Source of the DNA: CAYQTL01 sp964420405
GTDB taxonomy: Bacteria > Acidobacteriota > Thermoanaerobaculia > Thermoanaerobaculales > Sulfomarinibacteraceae
Reading direction: 5' to 3'
Assembly (NCBI GenBank): GCA_964420405.1
Contig: CAYQTL010000075.1
Location: forward strand, 1-25,470
Length of the DNA stretch: 25,470 bases
The notes under the pieces are model-generated. The model was not told the origin of the DNA. It did not search any database and was given only the letters and a program-made list of their open reading frames with translations. The translations under genes and the position numbers were made by a program. Shown piece after piece: positions 14,233-22,715 of the stretch; the stretch's first letter is position 1; every line of letters begins with the position of its first letter.

Positions 14233-17200
14233 TCAGTTCACGAGCTCGGCGCCGTCGGCCCAGGGGGGCTCGCCGGGCGGTGGGAGGTCGACGGTGTCGT
14301 CGGGCTCGGCGGGCCGTGGCGGTGCGGCGGGCCGGTCGTACTCGAAGCCGGTGCGACCGCCCGGGCCGAGGAGCTCCCGGATCGCCCGCCGCACCTCGGG
14401 CGCCGGGTCCACCGACAGGGCCGGAGGCGGCACCAGGATCGCCCGGAACTCGCCTCGACGGCGCAGCTCGAACCGCACCGGCATGCCGCCGGGATGCTCA
14501 AGGAGGTACTCGCGCAGGTCCTCGAGCCGCTCGCGGCCGGCGTGCTCGAGATCCAGCACCAGCCGCAGGGCGGCGGCCCGCTGGGACTCCACCTCGTCGA
14601 GGGCCACGACGTCGTCGGCCGCGAGCTCCACGTGGTCCCCATCGCCGCGCAGCGTACCGGTCAGCAACACGACGGCGCCGTCCTCGAGCCGCGGACCGAC
14701 CACGTCCCAGGTGTCGGGGAACACCACCACCCGGACGCTGCCGGTGGCGTCCTCGAGCTGCAGGCTCGCCATGCGGCGACCCTGGTTGCGCCCCTCCTTC
14801 TTGATCGGGATCACCTTCAGCGCGCTGACGAGGCCGCCGAGGGTGGCCTGCTCCGCGCCCTCGGCGAACCGCTGGGGCAGCTCGGCGACGGTGGCGTCGG
14901 CGAACCGCTCGAGCTGCGTCCGGTAGCCGTCGAGCGGGTGCCCGCTGAGGTAGAACCCGAGCACCTCCCGCTCCCACGCCAGCCGCTCGGCGTCGTCGGC
15001 CCGCGGCGCGCGCCGCAGCTCCTCCTCGAGCGCCTCCGACGGCAGGTCGTCGAACAGGAAGCCCTGCCCCATCTCGCTCTGGTCGCGCTCGCGGGCGGTC
15101 ATGTCGAGCAGCCGGTCCAGGTTCTCGAGGATCCCCTTGCGGGTGACACCGAACTGGTCGAAGCAGCCGGCCTTGGCGAGGCACTCCAGCGCCTTCTGGT
15201 TGACCGCCCGGGGCGGCAGCGAGCGCAGGCAGTGGGACAGGGAGTGGAACCCGCCCTCGCGGTCGCGGGCCGCGATCATCGGGGCCACCGCCGACGCACC
15301 GACCCCCTTGATCGCCACCAGGCCGTACCGGATGCCGTCACCCTCGACCGTGAAGACCTCCTGGGAGCGGTTGACGTCGGGCGGCAGGATCGCGAGCCCC
15401 ATCTGCCGGCTGCGGCCGAGGTACTGGGTGATCTTGTCGGTGGAGTGGACCTCGGAGGTGAGCATGGCGGCCATGAAGTGCGCCGGGTAGTGGGTCTTCA
15501 GGTACGCCGTCAGGTAGGCCACGTGGGCGTAGGCCACCGAGTGGGACTTGTTGAAACCGTACTTGGCGAACGGCACGATCTGCTCCCACAGCTGGCGGAC
15601 CTTGTCCTTCGGGAACCCCTTCGCGACACCCCCCTGGATGAAGCTCTCACCCTCGCGGTCGATGATCTCCTGCTTCTTCTTGCCCATCGCCTTGCGCAGC
15701 ATGTCGGCCTTGGCCATGGAGAAGCCGGCGACCGTGACCGCGATCCGCATGACCTGCTCCTGGTAGACGATGATCCCGTAGGTCTCGGCCAGGATCTCCT
15801 CCACCTCCGGCATGATGTAGGTGATCCGCCGACGGCCGTGCTTGCGGTCCGAGTAGTCGTCGATGAACGCCATCGGCCCCGGACGGTAGAGCGCGTTGAG
15901 GGCCGCGACGTCGGTGAACGCCCGCGGCTGCACCTTGCGCAGGACCTCCTTCATACCGGACGACTCGAACTGGAAGACGCCGTCCGTGTCACCGGCCGAG
16001 AACAGCTCGTACACCTTCGGGTCGTCGAACGGGATCGACTCCAGGTCGAGATGCACACCCTCGGCGCGCTCGACCGACGCCACCGCGTCGGCGATCACAG
16101 TCAGCGTCCGCAGGCCGAGGAAGTCCATCTTGAGCAGGCCCAGGGTCTCCACGTCGTCCTTGTCGAACTGGGTGCAGACCTCGTCGTGGGAGGTGCGGGT
16201 CAGCGGCACCAGGTTGACGAGCGGCTCCGGCGCGATGACCACGCCGGCGGCGTGGACGCCGCAGTGCCGGGCGAGGCCCTCGAGACGTCCGGCGGTCTCG
16301 ATCAGCAGCCGCACATCCTCGTCGCCGTCGACCAGAGCCTTCAGCTCCGGGGAGTCCCTGAGCGCCTGGGCGATGGTCATGCCGAGGTCGTCGGGAATCA
16401 GCTTGGCGATCCGGTCCACGTCGCCGAAGGCCATCCCCATGACGCGGCCCACGTCGCGCACCGCCGACTTGGCCTTGAGGATGTTGAAGGTCGCGATCTG
16501 GCAGACCGACGGCTCGCCGTAGAGCTCGCGGACGTAGGAGATCACCTCGTCGCGGCGCCGCTGGCAGAAGTCGATGTCGATGTCGGGCATCGAGATCCGC
16601 TCGGGGTTCAGGAAACGCTCGAACAGCAGGTCGAACTCCAGCGGGTCGATGTCGGTGATCCCGAGGGCATAGGACACCACCGAGCCGGCCGCCGAACCCC
16701 GTCCCGGGCCGACCGGGATCCCGTGCTCCTTCGCGTGGCGGATGAAGTCCCAGACCACCAGGAAGTACCCCGGAAATCCCATGCGGTCGATGATCTCGAG
16801 CTCGTGCTCGAGCCTCGCCACGTAGTCGGCCTCGGGATGCCGGCGTCCGCCCGGCTTGGCGAGCCTGCGGGTGAGCCCGTCGCGCGCGGTCTCGGCCAGG
16901 AACTCCTCGACCGTCATCCCCTGCGGCACCGGGAAACGCGGCAGGTGGAGCCGGTCGGTGTCGAACACCACGTGGCACCGCTCCGCGATCTCGACGGTGC
17001 GCTCGCAGGCGCCCGGATGCTCGGCGAAAAGCGCGACCATTTCCTCGGCCGACTTGACGTAGAACTCGGCATTGTAGGCGTAGCGCGTCTGGAGCTCCTC
17101 GAGGGTCCGGTTGAGCCCGATTCCGAGCAGCACCCGGTGGGCGAACGTGTCCTCCCGCCTGTGGAAATGACAGTCGTTGGTCGCGACCAGTGGGATGCCG

Positions 17201-17808
17201 GTGCTGCGCGAGAGCTCGTCCATGCCTTCGCGCACCACCGCCTCGTCGGCGCTGCCGTGGTTCTGGATCTCCAGGAAGAAACCGTCCGCGCCGAGGATCT
17301 CGCGGTACTCCTCGGCGGCACGCCGTGCGGCGTCGGGACGGCGGTCGAGCAGCAGCCGCGCGACCTCGCCGGACAGGCAGGCGGACAGGCCGATGAGACC
17401 CTCCGAGTGCTCCGCCAGAAGCTGCTTCGAGATCCGCGGCTTGTGGTAGAAGCCCTCGAGGAAGCCGTCGCTCACCAGCCGCACGAGGTTGCGGTAGCCG
17501 CGGTTGTTCTCGGCCAGCAGCACCAGGTGGTCGTAGGGCTTGCGGCGGCCCGGCACCTGGCTCTTGTCGCGGTGGTCCCCGGGCGCCACGTAGACCTCGC
17601 AGCCGATCACCGGCTTGACGCCCTGGGCCACCGCCGCGTTGTGGAACTGGAAGGCGCCGAAGAGGTTGCCGTGGTCGGTCACGGCCACCGCCGGCATCCC
17701 GAGGTCGGCCGCCTGACGGGCGAGCTCGGGGACCCGGATCGCCGCGTCGAGCAGCGAGTAGTGGGTGTGCAGGTGCAGGTGGACGAATCTCGCGGTCCTG
17801 TCGGCCAT
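14233..17808 (-). CDS. dnaE: DNA polymerase III alpha subunit (DnaE1 type)
   Basis: This is the 1191-residue replicative polymerase. The N-terminal PHP domain keeps all nine metal ligands known from mycobacterial DnaE1: H12 and H14 (HLHLHTH), D21, H46 (VTDHGN), E71 (GCEVYV), H94, C144 and D212/H214 (ATNDCHF). An intrinsic 3'-5' proofreading exonuclease is thus plausible. The C-family catalytic aspartates are D409 and D411 in PDIDIDF and D562 in MDFLGLRTLT. GPGRGSAAGS and GFNKSHSVAYA are canonical. QGFLFDD near residue 915 fits a beta-clamp-binding motif, followed by an OB domain (LGGLVSALKVIPIKKEGRNQ onward). The frame runs open to 18162, but the ATG at 17808 (MADRTARFVHLHLH) matches the family start; no clear ribosome site precedes it. 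Confidence 0.97.
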   Translation of the reverse strand: MADRTARFVHLHLHTHYSLLDAAIRVPELARQAADLGMPAVAVTDHGNLFGAFQFHNAAVAQGVKPVIGCEVYVAPGDHRDKSQVPGRRKPYDHLVLLAENNRGYRNLVRLVSDGFLEGFYHKPRISKQLLAEHSEGLIGLSACLSGEVARLLLDRRPDAARRAAEEYREILGADGFFLEIQNHGSADEAVVREGMDELSRSTGIPLVATNDCHFHRREDTFAHRVLLGIGLNRTLEELQTRYAYNAEFYVKSAEEMVALFAEHPGACERTVEIAERCHVVFDTDRLHLPRFPVPQGMTVEEFLAETARDGLTRRLAKPGGRRHPEADYVARLEHELEIIDRMGFPGYFLVVWDFIRHAKEHGIPVGPGRGSAAGSVVSYALGITDIDPLEFDLLFERFLNPERISMPDIDIDFCQRRRDEVISYVRELYGEPSVCQIATFNILKAKSAVRDVGRVMGMAFGDVDRIAKLIPDDLGMTIAQALRDSPELKALVDGDEDVRLLIETAGRLEGLARHCGVHAAGVVIAPEPLVNLVPLTRTSHDEVCTQFDKDDVETLGLLKMDFLGLRTLTVIADAVASVERAEGVHLDLESIPFDDPKVYELFSAGDTDGVFQFESSGMKEVLRKVQPRAFTDVAALNALYRPGPMAFIDDYSDRKHGRRRITYIMPEVEEILAETYGIIVYQEQVMRIAVTVAGFSMAKADMLRKAMGKKKQEIIDREGESFIQGGVAKGFPKDKVRQLWEQIVPFAKYGFNKSHSVAYAHVAYLTAYLKTHYPAHFMAAMLTSEVHSTDKITQYLGRSRQMGLAILPPDVNRSQEVFTVEGDGIRYGLVAIKGVGASAVAPMIAARDREGGFHSLSHCLRSLPPRAVNQKALECLAKAGCFDQFGVTRKGILENLDRLLDMTARERDQSEMGQGFLFDDLPSEALEEELRRAPRADDAERLAWEREVLGFYLSGHPLDGYRTQLERFADATVAELPQRFAEGAEQATLGGLVSALKVIPIKKEGRNQGRRMASLQLEDATGSVRVVVFPDTWDVVGPRLEDGAVVLLTGTLRGDGDHVELAADDVVALDEVESQRAAALRLVLDLEHAGRERLEDLREYLLEHPGGMPVRFELRRRGEFRAILVPPPALSVDPAPEVRRAIRELLGPGGRTGFEYDRPAAPPRPAEPDDTVDLPPPGEPPWADGAELVN

Positions 17809-18322
17809 GACGCCATGGTACCGGAGCCCGGCGGTGGTCGGAGGCCGACCGGCCAGCGCGGCCCCGTCCGATCCAGTCGCTCGCGGCCTCAGGCCGCGGC
17901 CCCCGGGATGAGCGGGTGGGCGTGGTGCGGCCCCCAGCCCTCTCCGATCGGCCCCCTCCCTCCGATCCCCGCGGCAACACCCACGGTCGATCCTCCCGGG
18001 ACGTCCCCGATCCCGACATGCCGAGCCGGGACGGCACCCGGGCAGCATCCCGGGATGAGCACGGTCTGCGCAGCGAGCGTCACTCCAGCTTCCAGCTCCG
18101 TCCCGATGGAGATCAGGGTCGTGAGGGGTTCCTGGGGCGGATTCCCAGACCGCGGGTGTCATCGGCCGGCGGTTTTATCCGGGGCGTCCCGGGTCGATCT
18201 CACCGCACGTTTTCGCTCCGCTGTGCGACAGCCTCCGCTTCGCTCGCGACACGCACTCGTGTCACACGCGCGGACGGAAACCCGCACGATTCCAGCGGCG
18301 ATTGCGGAATCCGTCGACCACC
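17809..18322. other. Divergent intergenic region upstream of dnaE
   Basis: About 500 bp without a supported gene. CGCGGCC-TCA-GGCCGCG (17882-17898) is a perfect 7-bp stem about 75 nt upstream of dnaE. GACACG-CACT-CGTGTC (18248-18263) is a smaller hairpin. The segment after about 18160 is clearly lower in GC than the rest and leads into the TPR gene promoter. Long frames through this region have no start site, no domain and no homology that I can see. Confidence 0.4.
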
Positions 18323-18351
18323 TTGACAACTTCTTTTCGATCGGCGATCTT
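18323..18351 (+). promoter_or_regulatory. Candidate sigma-70 promoter for the TPR gene
   Basis: A perfect -35 TTGACA (18323-18328) is followed by a 17-nt spacer and a weak -10 GATCTT (18346-18351). Transcription would begin near 18358, only about 8 nt before the ATG at 18366, so the message would be nearly leaderless. That agrees with the absence of a ribosome binding site before that ATG. Confidence 0.45.
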
Positions 18352-18365
18352 CACTCCAGACGGAC

Positions 18366-18689
18366 ATGAAACACGCCGCCTTTCCCGCATCCGAAGCAGC
18401 TGCGATCGCGGCCGGTCCGGCCGACCTGATCAGGGTGTACCGCCGCCACGCGGCGCGCGCCATCTCCGAGGAGCGCTGGCCGGCGGCCACGATCTTCCTC
18501 GACCGCATCCTCGAGGTCGATCCCCGCAACACCGAGGCGTGGCTCATGAAGGGGGCCCTGTCCCAGCACTGCGTCCAGGACGAGGCCGCCGCACTCGACT
18601 GCTACCGCAGGGTGATCACTCTGTGCGGCTACGACGAGGCCCACCCCCACGTCCAACGGGCACGCAGATCCATCAAGCGCATCATCTGA
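18366..18689 (+). CDS. Small TPR-repeat protein
   Basis: This 107-residue soluble protein has helix pairs of the tetratricopeptide type. ATIFLDRILEVDPRNTEAWL is a classic TPR joint (A..LDRILEVDP.N.EAW), followed by MKGALSQHC and AALDCYRRVITLCGYDEAHP as the next repeat pair. The C-terminus is a basic helix, VQRARRSIKRII. Two to three repeats make it a likely protein-binding adaptor, with partner unknown. The ATG at 18366 has no evident ribosome site, in keeping with the near-leaderless promoter just upstream. It converges on the polyprenyl synthase gene across a large inverted repeat. Confidence 0.75.
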   Translation: MKHAAFPASEAAAIAAGPADLIRVYRRHAARAISEERWPAATIFLDRILEVDPRNTEAWLMKGALSQHCVQDEAAALDCYRRVITLCGYDEAHPHVQRARRSIKRII

Positions 18690-18690
18690 C

Positions 18691-18758
18691 GACGATCCAC
18701 GCCCTGGGAAGCGCCGCGCGCCCGACGGCGCGCGGCGCTTCCCAGGGCGCGGATCGTC
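18691..18758. terminator. Bidirectional terminator: 68-nt near-perfect inverted repeat
   Basis: The arms at 18691-18722 and 18727-18758 are 32 nt each, with a CGAC loop and a single mismatch (A18699 against C18750). The repeat begins 1 nt after the TGA of the TPR gene (18687-18689). Its last base is the final base of the TAG of the polyprenyl synthase gene read from the other side (18758-18760). Placement between convergent stops marks it as a shared terminator. The stem is very GC-rich and lacks a T-run. Confidence 0.85.
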
Positions 18759-19765
18759 TAGGTGTCGCGGTCGACGAGGAAACGGGCCGCCTTGAGGAGC
18801 AGCTCGCGCTCGGGGCCCGCGGGGAAGGCCTGGGCGCGCTCGACGGCGCGGGTCGCGTATCGTTCGGCCCTGGCGCGGGTCTCGTCGAGGACCCCGGACG
18901 TCCGCACCCGCTCGAGCACCTCGTCCTCGCTGATGGCGTCGAACCGGCCGGTGGCGGTGACCTCGCGCAGCTTCTGGACCACCGCGGCCTCGAGGCGCGG
19001 CCGCAGCAGGATGATCGGCAGGGTCACCCGCCCTTCGCGGAGGTCGGCCATCACCGGCTTGCCGAGGCGCTCGCGGTCGGCCGTGAAGTCGAGCAGGTCG
19101 TCGACCAGCTGGAACGAGATGCCGAGGTCCCGCCCGAAGCCGAGCAGCGGCTCGGTGAGGTGCAGCGTGGACGGCTGGAACAGCGCCGGGATGGCGCACG
19201 CCGCGGCGAACAGCTCGGCGGTCTTGCGCCGCGTGATGTCCATGTAGGACGCCTCGTCGAGGCCGAGATCTCCGCGCACCGCGTCGGCCAGGATCTCGCC
19301 CTCGGTCATCTGCAGCGTCGCCGAGACCAGCCGGCGCATCACGTCGACGTCGCCGAGCTCGAGGCACAGGTCCATGGAGCGGGAGTACAGCCAGTCCCCC
19401 ACCAGCACCGCGCGCTGGTTGCCGAACCGGTTGTTGGCGGTCGGCCGGCCCCGCCGGAGGTCGGAGCCGTCGATGATGTCGTCGTGCAGCAAGGTGGCGG
19501 TGTGGATCAGCTCCACCACCGCCCCGTAGCGGACGTCCCGCTCGCCGGCGGAGCCGAGCATCCGCGCGATCAGCAGCACCAGCGCCGGCCGCACCCGCTT
19601 GCCACCGCTGCCCAGGACGTAGCCCGTCACGTCGCCCACCATCGGCAGCGCGCGCTCCACCTCCCGGCGCAGGAAGCTGTCCACCTCCGCGAGGCGCGGA
19701 GCCACCGGCCCGAACACCTCGCGGATCTGGCGCGCGCGCTGAATGGAGCGGACGGTGGCTTTCAC
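18758..19765 (-). CDS. Long-chain polyprenyl diphosphate synthase
   Basis: This 335-residue trans-isoprenyl diphosphate synthase (IspB/HepT type) condenses isopentenyl diphosphate units to make the side chain of a respiratory quinone. GGKRVRP is at residues 54-60. The first Asp-rich motif, DDIID, is at 95-99 with RRGRPT after it. The second, VDDLLD, is at 221-226, with GKP at 235-237. Residue 90, five before the first Asp motif, is Ala, as in enzymes making long chains (C35 or more). The start is a GTG at 19765: an in-frame TAG four codons upstream leaves no earlier choice, and no strong ribosome site is seen. The exact chain length, hence the choice between ispB and hepT, cannot be fixed from sequence. 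Confidence 0.93.
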   Translation of the reverse strand: MKATVRSIQRARQIREVFGPVAPRLAEVDSFLRREVERALPMVGDVTGYVLGSGGKRVRPALVLLIARMLGSAGERDVRYGAVVELIHTATLLHDDIIDGSDLRRGRPTANNRFGNQRAVLVGDWLYSRSMDLCLELGDVDVMRRLVSATLQMTEGEILADAVRGDLGLDEASYMDITRRKTAELFAAACAIPALFQPSTLHLTEPLLGFGRDLGISFQLVDDLLDFTADRERLGKPVMADLREGRVTLPIILLRPRLEAAVVQKLREVTATGRFDAISEDEVLERVRTSGVLDETRARAERYATRAVERAQAFPAGPERELLLKAARFLVDRDT

Positions 19766-19925
19766 TGGCGCAGTCTAGCCCGGTCGGCGGCCGGCGTCAT
19801 GTCGCGACCCGCACCGGCGGACAGGCGTCCTCCCTTCTGGACGTGACGCCGCGGGCTCGCCACGGCGTCCACCCGGGCCAACCGGTCCGGGACGCGCCGT
19901 CCTTCCAGGCACGCTGTCGACGTGA
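19766..19925. other. Intergenic region between lolA-like and polyprenyl synthase genes
   Basis: 160 bp between two leftward genes. I see no hairpin, repeat or promoter that I can support. Confidence 0.3.
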
Positions 19926-20573
19926 TCAGGCGAGATCGGGGGCGGCGCACGGGGCCCCCTCCGGGGCGTCCGGCAGCCACCCGTCGGGCGGCGGAGGCGA
20001 CCCCCTCCAGGCATCGAAGCGGATGCGGTTGCGGGCGCCCTGGGGATCGACCACGACGACCTCGCGCGGCATCCCGTCATCGCCGAGACGGACCTCGACC
20101 CGGTCGACGCCGCCGGGCTCCCGGGGCAGCAGCACGAACCCGTCGTCGCCGAGGACGTCGACCACGAACCTCTCCACCGCCGCCCGCGGGTCGAGCACCA
20201 CCGACAGGGGGATCCGCGCCCACTCGTCGTCGTCGAGGAGATGGTCCTCGCAGCTCGGCGTCAGCGGGTCCACCAGCCGGACCCGGCGGCCGTCGAGGCC
20301 CATCTCCTGGGCGGTTCCCTCCGTCACCGAGAACCGCGCCCGATCCGGCCACGCGATCCACACCGTGCCGGCCGCCGCGTCGCCGAGGGACATCCCCGGC
20401 GCGAGGTAGGTCTGCGAGTACCGCGCCCGCCACGCGTCGTGCTGGCGCAGCACCCGCCCCAGCTCCTCCACCCGTCCGATCGCCCCGGCGGGCTCGGCGG
20501 AGACGACCGGGGCGGAGGCGAGGGCCGCGAGCGACACCACGGTGATCGCGACGGGGGCGAGGTGCATCCTCAT
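19926..20573 (-). CDS. LolA-like periplasmic lipoprotein carrier
   Basis: This 215-residue exported protein has a signal peptide (residues 1-26, LAPVAITVVSLAALASAPVV cleaved near VSAEP). The mature part follows the LolA pattern: a first helix (IGRVEELGRVLRQHDAWRAR), a strand with YSQTYL, then GTVWIAWPDRARFSV, the G-x-hydrophobic..P.R.RF signature. Further strands run to a C-terminal Pro-rich end. LolA proteins carry lipoproteins across the periplasm, which implies a diderm cell. The start is the ATG at 20573 (MRMHLAP); a second ATG two codons on has GGATGAGG before it and is equally possible. The longer open frame to 20765 runs through a repeat element and is not coding. It lies downstream of purH with that element between them. 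Confidence 0.75.
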   Translation of the reverse strand: MRMHLAPVAITVVSLAALASAPVVSAEPAGAIGRVEELGRVLRQHDAWRARYSQTYLAPGMSLGDAAAGTVWIAWPDRARFSVTEGTAQEMGLDGRRVRLVDPLTPSCEDHLLDDDEWARIPLSVVLDPRAAVERFVVDVLGDDGFVLLPREPGGVDRVEVRLGDDGMPREVVVVDPQGARNRIRFDAWRGSPPPPDGWLPDAPEGAPCAAPDLA

Positions 20574-20627
20574 CCGCCGAATGGTAGCGCGGATCGGCCG
20601 GCGCCACGCGCCGGGTACCGCTCGCGC

Positions 20628-20837
20628 TTCCGATCCCGATCCCGACGGGTGCGGTGGCCCGACCGCGAGGAGCGACCGGCTCCGCCGTCGCTGCCGCTGC
20701 CGTTTCCGCTGCATCCGGAGGCACGGACGCGGACGCGGGGGGAAGGGGCGACCGCGGTCGCCCACGGGCGAATGCTGTCGCTGGCGCTGGACGGGACCGC
20801 TGCCATCGGGAACGGGAACGGGATCGGGATCGGAGCG
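20628..20837. repeat. Hexamer-bracketed element, copy A (complete)
   Basis: The left end CCGATCCCGATCCCG (20630-20644) and right end CGGGATCGGGATCGG (20819-20833) are perfect 15-bp inverted repeats. The core contains GACGGGTGCGGTGG, a GCTGCCGCTGCC stretch and the 18-bp perfect palindrome GGGCGACCGCGGTCGCCC (20746-20763). It sits in the gap between purH (stop 20845) and the lolA-like gene (start 20573). Frames through it translate to low-complexity Asp-Pro or Arg-rich runs, so I treat it as non-coding. Confidence 0.85.
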
Positions 20838-20844
20838 CGGTGCG

Positions 20845-22386
20845 CTAATGCCGGAAATGGCGGCGGCCGGTGAGGACCATGGCGACGCCGAGACGGTTGC
20901 AGGCGTCGACCACCTCCTGGTCGCGGATCGAGCCCCCCGGCTGGATGATGGCGCGGACGCCGGCTTCGTGCAGCGCCTCGACCCCGTCCGGGAACGGGAA
21001 GAACGCGTCCGACGACGCGACCGAGCCGGCGAGCTCGTGGCCGAGCTCGCGGGCCTTGGCGACGGCGAGCTTGGCGGCGTCGACGCGGCTCATCTGGCCG
21101 GCGCCGATGCCCAGGATCCGGTCGGCGGCGCCGACCACGATGGCGTTGGACGACACGTGCTTGACGACCCGCCACGCGAGCTCGAGGGCGCGAAGCTCGT
21201 CGTCGGTCGGCGCCCGCTCGGTCGCGACGGTGCGAGCCTCGCCGTCCCAGCCGGCGTCGGCGGCCTGCAGCAGGAACCCGCCGTCCACGGCCCTGACCAC
21301 CATCTCGTCCGCCGCGGCCGGCGTCGCCTCGAGCACGCGGAGGTTCTTCTTCGTCGCGAACACCTCGCGGGCGGCGGCGTCGCAGCCGGGCACGATGACG
21401 ACCTCGGCGAACTGCTCCACCACCGCGTCGGCGAACTCGCGGTCCACCGGGCGGTTGGCGGCGATGACGCCGCCGAAGGCCGAGACGGGGTCGGTGGCGC
21501 GGGCGATGCGGAACGCCTCGGCCATGTCGTCCGCCAGGCCGACGCCGCAGGGGTTGGCGTGCTTGATGACGGCGACACCGGGGCCCGGCAAGTCCCACAC
21601 CAGGCGCCATGCGCCGGTGCCGTCACCGAGGTTGTTGTACGACAGCTCCTTGCCCTGGAGCTGGAGGGCCGCCGCGAGCCCCCGGCCGCCTGAGCCCCGC
21701 GCGAGCACGCCCCACTGGTGGGGGTTCTCGCCGTAGCGCAGCACCACCTCCTCGGAGGTCAGCAGGGCCTCCGCCGCGGACGCCGACGGGATCGGGCGGT
21801 CGGCGCCGGCCGCGAGCGCCGGCAGCCACGCCGAGACGGCCGCGTCATAGGCCGCCGTGTGGCGGAACGCCTTCAGGGCCAGCCGCCGGCGGGTGTCGCC
21901 GGAGACGCCGCCGGCGGCGAGCTCCTCCGTCACCGCCGGGTAGTCGGCCGGGGCCACCACCACCGCCACCCGGGCGTGGTTCTTGGCCGCCGCCCGCAGC
22001 AGGCTCGGCCCGCCGATGTCGATCTGCTCGATCGCCTCCGCGAAGGTGACGCCCTCGCGGGCGACCGTCTCGCGGAACGGGTAGAGGTTGACCACCACCA
22101 GGTCGATGGCCGGGATGTCGTGCGCGCCGAGCTGGGCGACATGGTCGTCGGTCGGCGCCGCCAGGATGCCCGCGAACACCCGCGGGTGCAGCGTCTTGAC
22201 GCGACCGCCGAGGATCTCCGGAAAGCCCGTGTGCTCGCCGACCTCGGTCACGTCGCAGCCGGCCTCGCGCAGCGCGCGGGCGGTCCCCCCGGTGGACAGG
22301 ATCCTCCAGCCGAGCCCCGTCAGAGCGGTTCCGAGCGCGTCCAGTCCGGTCTTGTCAGAGACGGAGATCAGCGCGGTCCTCGACAT
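20845..22386 (-). CDS. purH: Bifunctional AICAR transformylase / IMP cyclohydrolase
   Basis: This 513-residue cytosolic enzyme performs the last two steps of purine synthesis: formylation of AICAR with 10-formyl-tetrahydrofolate, then ring closure to IMP. The N-terminal cyclohydrolase domain (MGS-like) shows VSDKTG (9-14), STGGT (31-35) and GGRVKTLHPRVFAGIL (60-74). The transformylase domain shows RYGENPHQ (217-224), the catalytic Lys-His in IKHANPCG (K275, H276), SSNAIVV, FPFPDGVE and IIQPGGSIRD. It ends TGRRHFRH, the usual C-terminus. The frame begins two codons earlier with a GTG, but the ATG at 22386 is chosen because GGGAGG lies 5 nt before it. Repeat elements lie both directly after its stop and in its upstream region. 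Confidence 0.97.
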   Translation of the reverse strand: MSRTALISVSDKTGLDALGTALTGLGWRILSTGGTARALREAGCDVTEVGEHTGFPEILGGRVKTLHPRVFAGILAAPTDDHVAQLGAHDIPAIDLVVVNLYPFRETVAREGVTFAEAIEQIDIGGPSLLRAAAKNHARVAVVVAPADYPAVTEELAAGGVSGDTRRRLALKAFRHTAAYDAAVSAWLPALAAGADRPIPSASAAEALLTSEEVVLRYGENPHQWGVLARGSGGRGLAAALQLQGKELSYNNLGDGTGAWRLVWDLPGPGVAVIKHANPCGVGLADDMAEAFRIARATDPVSAFGGVIAANRPVDREFADAVVEQFAEVVIVPGCDAAAREVFATKKNLRVLEATPAAADEMVVRAVDGGFLLQAADAGWDGEARTVATERAPTDDELRALELAWRVVKHVSSNAIVVGAADRILGIGAGQMSRVDAAKLAVAKARELGHELAGSVASSDAFFPFPDGVEALHEAGVRAIIQPGGSIRDQEVVDACNRLGVAMVLTGRRHFRH

Positions 22387-22464
22387 GGCCACCTCCCGAG
22401 GGGCGGTATCTTAGCGGAGAACTCCGCGGAGGGGATCCACGGCACGTGGGCGGTGACCCGCTCC

Positions 22465-22624
22465 TTCCGATCCCGTTCCCGTTCCGATCCCGATCCCGAT
22501 CCCGATCCCGATCCCGACGGGTGCGGTGGTCCGACCGCGAGGAGCGACCGGCTGCGCCGTCGCTGCCGCTGCCCTTTCCGCTGCATCGGGCACGAACGCG
22601 GACGCGGGGGGAAGGGGCGACCGC
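22465..22624. repeat. Hexamer-bracketed element, copy B (left part only)
   Basis: It opens TTCCGATCCCGTTCCC and contains five perfect GATCCC units (22486-22515). The core GACGGGTGCGGTGGTCCGAC through GACGCGGGGGGAAGGGGCGA follows, near-identical to copy A. It stops at GGGGCGACCGC, which is the centre of the 18-bp palindrome of copy A. The right end is missing, replaced by an unrelated palindromic repeat. Confidence 0.85.
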
Positions 22625-22630
22625 TTCTGC

Positions 22631-22688
22631 ACCGTCATCCTGAGCGAGCGGCACGCCGGGAGGCGTGGCGGGAGTCGAAGGATCTCCC
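22631..22688. repeat. CATCCTGAGCG...GAAGGATCTC interspersed palindrome
   Basis: CGTCATCCTGAGCGAG opens the element and GTCGAAGGATCTC closes it. A CACGCC-GGGA-GGCGTG hairpin lies between them (22652-22667). Sequences of the GTCATCCTGAGCG...CGAAGGATCT type are common interspersed repeats in many bacterial genomes. Here it lies between copies B and C of the hexamer-bracketed element. Confidence 0.65.
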
Positions 22689-22715
22689 TCGAGCCCCGCC
22701 CGCCGTTCGCCTCCG

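Noticed and set aside
14134..18369. A very long open frame opposite dnaE
   Set aside because: It is a high-GC shadow of dnaE: no recognisable domain, skewed His/Arg/Leu/Asp/Val composition, and the opposite strand has all polymerase motifs.
22465..22624. A coding gene in the GATCCC repeats (Asp-Pro repeat protein)
   Set aside because: The Asp-Pro run is a direct translation of the hexamer. Copies differ in length out of frame, and no ribosome site or start codon fits.
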